64,000 nt of DNA from Cognatitamlana sp035818475 (GTDB lineage Bacteria; Bacteroidota; Bacteroidia; Flavobacteriales; Flavobacteriaceae), in NCBI RefSeq assembly GCF_035818475.1, contig NZ_JAYMGV010000001.1:1984001-2048000 (forward strand), in the 5' to 3' direction. Shown in pieces: positions 60,809 to 64,000 of the stretch; position 1 is the stretch's first letter; every line of letters starts with the position of its first letter. The notes beneath the pieces were generated by a model. It was given only the letters and a program-made list of their open reading frames with translations. It was not told the origin of the DNA and made no database searches. The position numbers and the translations under genes were made by a program.

Positions 60809-61078
60809 TTATTTTCTTAATCCTAATTCTTTTACTATGGCACGATATCTTAAGATATCTTTCTTAGTTAAGTAATCTAGTAAAGCACGACGCTTACCTA
60901 CCAGTTTTACTAGTGAACGCTCTGTATTGTAATCTTTACGATTGTTTTTTAAGTGTTCAGTTAAGTGATTAATTCTGTGCGTAAATAACGCAATTTGTCC
61001 CTCAGCAGAACCCGTGTCATTCTTTCCTTTACCGTGTTTTGCGAAGATCTCTTCTTTTACTTCTTTTGCTAAATACAT
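60809..61078 (-). CDS. rpsO: 30S ribosomal protein S15
   Basis: An 89-residue protein with the S15 core: KNDTGSAEGQIALFTHRINHLTEHLK and KLVGKRRALLDYLTKKDILRYRAIVKELGLRK. It binds the central domain of 16S rRNA. The ATG at 61078 gives MYLAKEVKEEIF, the normal N terminus; an open frame extending to 61135 covers the promoter and leader and was rejected. The gene has its own promoter, a leader hairpin and a terminator, and pnp lies further downstream on the same strand. Confidence 0.96.
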   Translation of the reverse strand: MYLAKEVKEEIFAKHGKGKNDTGSAEGQIALFTHRINHLTEHLKNNRKDYNTERSLVKLVGKRRALLDYLTKKDILRYRAIVKELGLRK

Positions 61079-61110
61079 GCTAATATTATTGTAAATGATT
61101 TTTATGTATA

Positions 61111-61127
61111 CGAAAGCCTTTCTTTCG
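61111..61127 (-). other. leader hairpin of rpsO mRNA
   Basis: CGAAAG and CTTTCG form a perfect 6-bp stem with a 5-base loop at the predicted 5' end of the rpsO transcript, 33 bp before the start codon. S15 controls its own mRNA through leader structures in several phyla, so this is a candidate site; it may instead only protect the 5' end. Confidence 0.5.
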
Positions 61128-61132
61128 AGCGG

Positions 61133-61161
61133 CAAAGATAGTAATTTTTAACAATTTACAA
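61133..61161 (-). promoter_or_regulatory. rpsO promoter
   Basis: On the minus strand TTG (61161-61159) is followed after 18 bases by TATCTTTG (61140-61133), an exact TAnnTTTG. Spacing and sequence fit the standard housekeeping promoter of Flavobacteriia. The predicted transcript starts near 61127, giving a leader of about 50 bases. Confidence 0.75.
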
Positions 61162-61321
61162 GCAATTTAAGTAACTTGTTCAAATTCATTTGCTGAATTG
61201 CTTGAAATGTGTAGTTCCATGACACTTTTATTAGATTAGGCTGATAGCTTTCTCTTTAAATTAATACAATCTTAATATAAGTATAAAGCTATTTTAATGG
61301 TGTTTTATCGATAAAATTGTT

Positions 61322-61351
61322 TTTTTGTCGATATGAAAATTATTACATTTG
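61322..61351 (+). promoter_or_regulatory. promoter of the T9SS-sorted protein gene
   Basis: TTTTTG (61322-61327) is followed after 16 bases by TACATTTG (61344-61351), an exact TAnnTTTG. The predicted transcript begins about 61357, so upstream in-frame ATG codons at 61333 and probably 61357 cannot be the start. Confidence 0.6.
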
Positions 61352-61380
61352 TTGTCATGAAAACCCTAACCTTTATTACA

Positions 61381-62355
61381 ATGAGAAAAAATTACCTCAA
61401 ATTTTACATTATGCACTTACTTTTGATTAGTGCTTTTTCAAATCAGGCCCAAACTACCTTAGTAGATGGAGATATTGCATTTACAAGATATAATGCAGGT
61501 GATGATTCTTTTTCTTTTGTTTTCCTTACTGATGTGACAGCTTCAACAGAATTCTTTATTACAGATGAAGGATGGGATGGATCTGCATTCTATGGAAATG
61601 AAAGTACAATAAAGTTTGTTGTTAATACTAATATAGTGGCAGGAGAAGAATGTCATGTTACTACGAACACTTTAGGATATACTATGACATCAGGGAATAG
61701 CCCTATGAGTATAAGTAGTGTTGGGATATTTGACCCAAGCCTTGGAAATATGCTTGGTACGTTTGGTGATAATTTATTTGGGTACCAATCCAGTTCAAAT
61801 ATTATTGCTGGGATTAACGGTGATAATGGGATTTCAGGTTCACCAGGAAATGCGTGGTTTGCAAGTGCAAGTGCATCAACAAATGGTTCTATTTTGCCAT
61901 CAGGGAAGACTAATGGGAGCAACGGTTTTCTTGGCCTTTTCCCAAATGGAGTTAACTCCGAAGTTGATAATGCCCGTTATAAAGCATCTGCAAATCATAA
62001 TGATAGTAAAGCAGATCTTCTGGCAAGTTTGATGAATATAAATAATTGGGATTTTGATAATTCAACGGCCTATCCAGCCAGTTCAACTGTTTTTAATGTT
62101 TCTCCGGTTTTAAGTATTGAAAAAAAAGGTATGATCAAGAATTTTGAATTATTTCCAAACCCTGCTTCCGATTTTATAGAAATAAGCGGTTTGGAATTAG
62201 CTGAAAATCAATTTGAAATTTATAATACTTTAGGAGTAAAAGTTAAAGAAGGACGTTTGCTGAAAAATAAAAAGTTAAGTGTTGAAGGCTTAAAAGCCGG
62301 AATATACATCATTCGATTAAATAATAATCAAAATTTAAAATTTGTTAAAAAATAG
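61381..62355 (+). CDS. secreted protein with a type IX secretion C-terminal sorting domain
   Basis: About 324 residues: a signal peptide (MRKNYLKFYIMHLLLISAFS... ending NQAQ), a beta-rich domain of about 220 residues resembling the lamin-tail-like or DUF-type extracellular domains (VDGDIAFTRYNAGDDSFSFVFL, ITDEGWDGSAF), and a C-terminal sorting domain (FELFPNPASDFIEIS, GLKAGIYIIRL, ending VKK) of the TIGR04183 type A family. The protein should be exported by the type IX system and attached to or released from the cell surface. The start at 61381 was chosen because the promoter overlaps earlier ATGs. The function of the central domain is unknown. Confidence 0.85.
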   Translation: MRKNYLKFYIMHLLLISAFSNQAQTTLVDGDIAFTRYNAGDDSFSFVFLTDVTASTEFFITDEGWDGSAFYGNESTIKFVVNTNIVAGEECHVTTNTLGYTMTSGNSPMSISSVGIFDPSLGNMLGTFGDNLFGYQSSSNIIAGINGDNGISGSPGNAWFASASASTNGSILPSGKTNGSNGFLGLFPNGVNSEVDNARYKASANHNDSKADLLASLMNINNWDFDNSTAYPASSTVFNVSPVLSIEKKGMIKNFELFPNPASDFIEISGLELAENQFEIYNTLGVKVKEGRLLKNKKLSVEGLKAGIYIIRLNNNQNLKFVKK

Positions 62356-62370
62356 GCTTAACGTAAAGCT

Positions 62371-62412
62371 AACACGCCGTAAAGTTTTAAACTTTACGGC
62401 GTGTTTATTTTA
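62371..62412 (+). terminator. intrinsic terminator after the T9SS-sorted protein gene
   Basis: AACACGCCGTAAAGTTT (62371-62387) and AAACTTTACGGCGTGTT (62389-62405) form a nearly perfect 17-bp inverted repeat followed by ATTTTATT. It lies between two convergent genes and may serve accD on the other strand as well. Confidence 0.88.
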
Positions 62413-62427
62413 TTAAGATGAAAAAAC

Positions 62428-63285
62428 CTAAACTCTTAGTGGTTGGTTCAATATCAAATCAAGATATTGATTAACCCTGTTTTTTAGATCTCTACGTAAG
62501 GTGATAAAATCTAAAAACCCGTGTTCTAATAAAAACTCCGAAGTTTGAAAGCCTTCCGGTAATTCTTTTCCTGTGGTATCTCTTACAATACGTGGCCCTG
62601 CAAAACCAATTAAGGCCCCGGGTTCACTAATATTTATATCTCCCAACATGGCAAAAGAGGCTGTGGTTCCCCCAGTGGTTGGATCTGTACACAATGAAAT
62701 ATAAGGAATTTTAGCATCTGCTAATTGCGCTAATTTTACCGAGGTTTTTGCTAATTGCATTAATGATAAGGCGGCTTCCATCATACGTGCTCCCCCGGAT
62801 TTTGAAATAACCATTAACGGAATATTATGCTTTAACGAATAATCTGCAGCTCGAGCTATTTTTTCTCCTACAACACTTCCCATTGAGCCACCAATAAAGG
62901 CAAAATCCATACATGCTACTACTAAATCTTTTCCCTTAGATTTACCAACCGCTGTTCTAACGGCATCTTTTAATTTGGTTTTTTCCTGAGCTGCTTTTAA
63001 ACGCTCCGGGTATTTCTTGGTGTCTTCAAACTTTAAAGGGTCTTTAGACTCTAAGCTTTTATCTAATTCTTTAAATGTATTATCATCAAAAAGAATTTCA
63101 AAATATTCTTTACTGCCTATTCTTACATGGTAACCATCTTCCGGACTTACGTAGAAGTTTTTTTCTAATTCTTCTGTATCGACTATTTTACCTGTAGGAG
63201 ATTTGTACCACAATCCTTTTGGAGTGTCCTTTTTCTCTTCGGTTTTAGTAGTAATTCCTTTTGTTTTTCTTTTAAACCAAGACAT
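62428..63285 (-). CDS. accD: acetyl-CoA carboxylase carboxyltransferase subunit beta
   Basis: A 285-residue carboxyltransferase with ACMDFAFIGGSMGSVVGEKI, SKSGGARMMEAALSLMQLAK and TDPTTGGTTASFAMLGDI, the CoA and oxyanion-hole segments. It transfers CO2 from biotin to acetyl-CoA in the first step of fatty acid synthesis. The N-terminal zinc ribbon found in most AccD proteins has lost all four Cys: the aligned positions are Ser29, Gly32, Ser47 and Asp50 (WYKSPTGK and VSPEDGYH). The domain outline is kept, so the ribbon has lost its metal but not its fold context. Confidence 0.95.
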   Translation of the reverse strand: MSWFKRKTKGITTKTEEKKDTPKGLWYKSPTGKIVDTEELEKNFYVSPEDGYHVRIGSKEYFEILFDDNTFKELDKSLESKDPLKFEDTKKYPERLKAAQEKTKLKDAVRTAVGKSKGKDLVVACMDFAFIGGSMGSVVGEKIARAADYSLKHNIPLMVISKSGGARMMEAALSLMQLAKTSVKLAQLADAKIPYISLCTDPTTGGTTASFAMLGDINISEPGALIGFAGPRIVRDTTGKELPEGFQTSEFLLEHGFLDFITLRRDLKNRVNQYLDLILNQPLRV

Positions 63286-63346
63286 AATGATTTATTATTT
63301 TGTTATACCCCTTAAGGTGCTTTTTAAAACTAATGTGCAATTTAAC

Positions 63347-63418
63347 CTTTTGCGTTAAGGATTGAGGCATTTGTTGGAGCTCTCCCAATTTTTATTGGGA
63401 AGCGACTGCCGAAAGCCT
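63347..63418 (-). repeat. intergenic repeat family, copy 2 (inverted)
   Basis: Read on the minus strand, this stretch contains AGGCTTTC, GTCGCTTCCC, GAGCTCCAACA and TCAATCCTTAACGCAAAA, in the same order as copy 1 at 60696-60776. The middle differs: here TCCCAAT and ATTGGGA form a 7-bp hairpin. It lies upstream of accD and downstream of the aldolase gene. Confidence 0.7.
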
Positions 63419-63419
63419 G

Positions 63420-63453
63420 ACTACAAAATTAAACCTTTTTTTAATTTTGTAGT
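63420..63453. repeat. perfect 14-bp inverted repeat beside repeat copy 2
   Basis: ACTACAAAATTAAA (63420-63433) and TTTAATTTTGTAGT (63440-63453) are exact complements around the loop CCTTTT. It adjoins the second intergenic repeat copy and may be part of it, or a terminator remnant. Confidence 0.6.
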
Positions 63454-63515
63454 AACGCCATCATGATTTTATTGATAACTCACCTGTAAGTGTTTGTTAG
63501 TTAGTAGTGTAAAGT

Positions 63516-63546
63516 AAAAAGACTCCGCTTTATGCAGAGTCTTTTT
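63516..63546 (-). terminator. intrinsic terminator after the aldolase gene
   Basis: AAAAAGACTC and GAGTCTTTTT enclose a short inner GC...GC pair, giving a stem with T tracts on both strands. It lies about 33 bp after the aldolase stop codon on the minus strand. Confidence 0.85.
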
Positions 63547-63578
63547 GATATTAATTTGTAGTAAAACTTACCTTAAAA

Positions 63579-64000
63579 TTATAAGGTGTTCACATTGTTT
63601 AAGTCTTCAAAAGCCTTTTTTAAACGAGCAACAAATGTTTTTTCGCCTTCACGTAACCAAACTCTAGGATCATAGAATTTCTTGTTAGGAACATCTTCAC
63701 CATCAGGGTTACCAATTTGAGATTTTAAGTATTCAACTTTATCTCCCATGTAATCTCTAATACCACTCATAAAAGCGTATTGTAAATCTGTGTCAATATT
63801 CATTTTGATTACACCGTAGCTAATACCTTCACGAATTTCTTCAACTGTAGAACCTGATCCGCCATGGAAAACAAAATCAATATGGTTTTCATCAACACCA
63901 TACTTCTCAGAAATATACTCTTGAGAATTCTTTAGGATTTTTGGTGTTAATTTTACGTTTCCTGGTTTGTAAACACCGTGCACATTACCAAACGCAGCAG
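63579..64000 (-). CDS. fbaA: class II fructose-bisphosphate aldolase, C-terminal part (cut by the window edge)
   Basis: The frame remains open to base 64000, so the N-terminal part lies outside. The visible 140 residues read AAFGNVHGVYKPGNVKLTP, then FVFHGGSGSTVEEIREGISYGVIKMNIDTD, in which the His is a zinc ligand and GGSGS and NIDTD bind the phosphate, and end in FEDLNNVNTL. Class II aldolases cleave fructose 1,6-bisphosphate in glycolysis with a zinc ion. The form with YGV-KMNIDTD and the PNKKFYDPRVWLREGE tail is the long FbaA type. Confidence 0.94.
   Translation of the reverse strand, partial: AAFGNVHGVYKPGNVKLTPKILKNSQEYISEKYGVDENHIDFVFHGGSGSTVEEIREGISYGVIKMNIDTDLQYAFMSGIRDYMGDKVEYLKSQIGNPDGEDVPNKKFYDPRVWLREGEKTFVARLKKAFEDLNNVNTL

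Noticed and set aside
60598..60867. Small ORF in the pnp-rpsO spacer and the end of rpsO
   Set aside because: It overlaps the rpsO coding end on the other strand and consists of repeat sequence. No homologous pattern is seen.
61079..61135. Longer rpsO start with 19 extra residues
   Set aside because: It covers the mapped leader and hairpin and lies after the promoter element. S15 normally begins MYLAKE-like, as from 61078.
1..64000. CRISPR array, prophage, plasmid origin or intact IS
   Set aside because: No regularly spaced repeats, phage structural or integrase genes, origin iterons, or full transposase were found on reading both strands.

Overview
The window is an AT-rich chromosomal segment from a member of the Bacteroidota, almost certainly a (probably marine) Flavobacteriaceae. 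The evidence is a short primary sigma factor of about 287 residues, promoters of the TAnnTTTG type, SusC/SusD outer-membrane proteins with a FecI/FecR pair, a type IX secretion C-terminal sorting domain, MurE with the meso-diaminopimelate motif, lpxB, and an almost complete lack of Shine-Dalgarno sequences. No plasmid, prophage, CRISPR or intact insertion sequence is visible. Housekeeping genes dominate.

Layout. 1-3302: two POT-family peptide transporters (the first cut by the window edge) and two small secreted thioredoxin-like proteins. 3308-8147 (minus): surE, a small membrane protein, lpxB, an NlpC/P60 lipoprotein and comEC. 8314-11580: a Prc-type periplasmic protease and an orphan OppC-like permease. 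11586-15256 (minus): chrA, a DoxX protein, a CxxCH lipoprotein, engB and an alpha/beta hydrolase. 15501-31173: the division and cell-wall (dcw) cluster mraZ-rsmH-ftsL-ftsI-murE-mraY-murD-ftsW-murG-murC-ftsQ-ftsA-ftsZ, preceded by three 10-bp MraZ-box repeats. 31313-32295: yqeY, tRNA-Arg(TCG), a large hairpin and the decayed remains of a REP-associated transposase element. 32296-35337 (minus): a Crp/Fnr regulator followed by a small operon (lipoprotein, sterol-desaturase-like protein, small membrane protein, VOC protein) headed by a perfect FNR-type palindrome.

35545-48449 is the most distinctive accessory locus. It holds a FecI-type ECF sigma factor, a FecR anti-sigma factor, a SusC transporter with an STN signalling domain, a SusD lipoprotein, a MORN-repeat protein, and then four secreted thioredoxin-fold proteins arranged as two repeats of one two-gene unit (Trx plus helical tail, then DUF4369-like plus TlpA). 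The FecR gene and the thioredoxin operon share a G-run/TA element and a nearly identical 13-bp motif in their leaders. This suggests that one sigma factor controls both nutrient uptake and periplasmic thiol chemistry. No glycosidase or peptidase lies in the locus, so the substrate cannot be read from it.

48635-58109: an MtfA-like zinc peptidase, twin CBS-domain proteins, rpe, the primary sigma factor rpoD, and the histidine-utilisation genes hutH-hutU-hutI with a divergent LysR regulator (hutG is not here). 58204-64000: pnp, rpsO (with a clear promoter and leader hairpin), a T9SS-sorted protein, accD (zinc ribbon lost) and the C-terminal part of a class II fructose-bisphosphate aldolase. Two diverged copies of one intergenic repeat family flank this last block.

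Stretches over 300 bp without a gene are 15257-15579 (mraZ control region), 31870-32295 (hairpin and transposase remnant), 60472-60808 (two dispersed repeats and the rpsO terminator) and 61079-61380 (rpsO promoter and leader, and the promoter of the T9SS protein).
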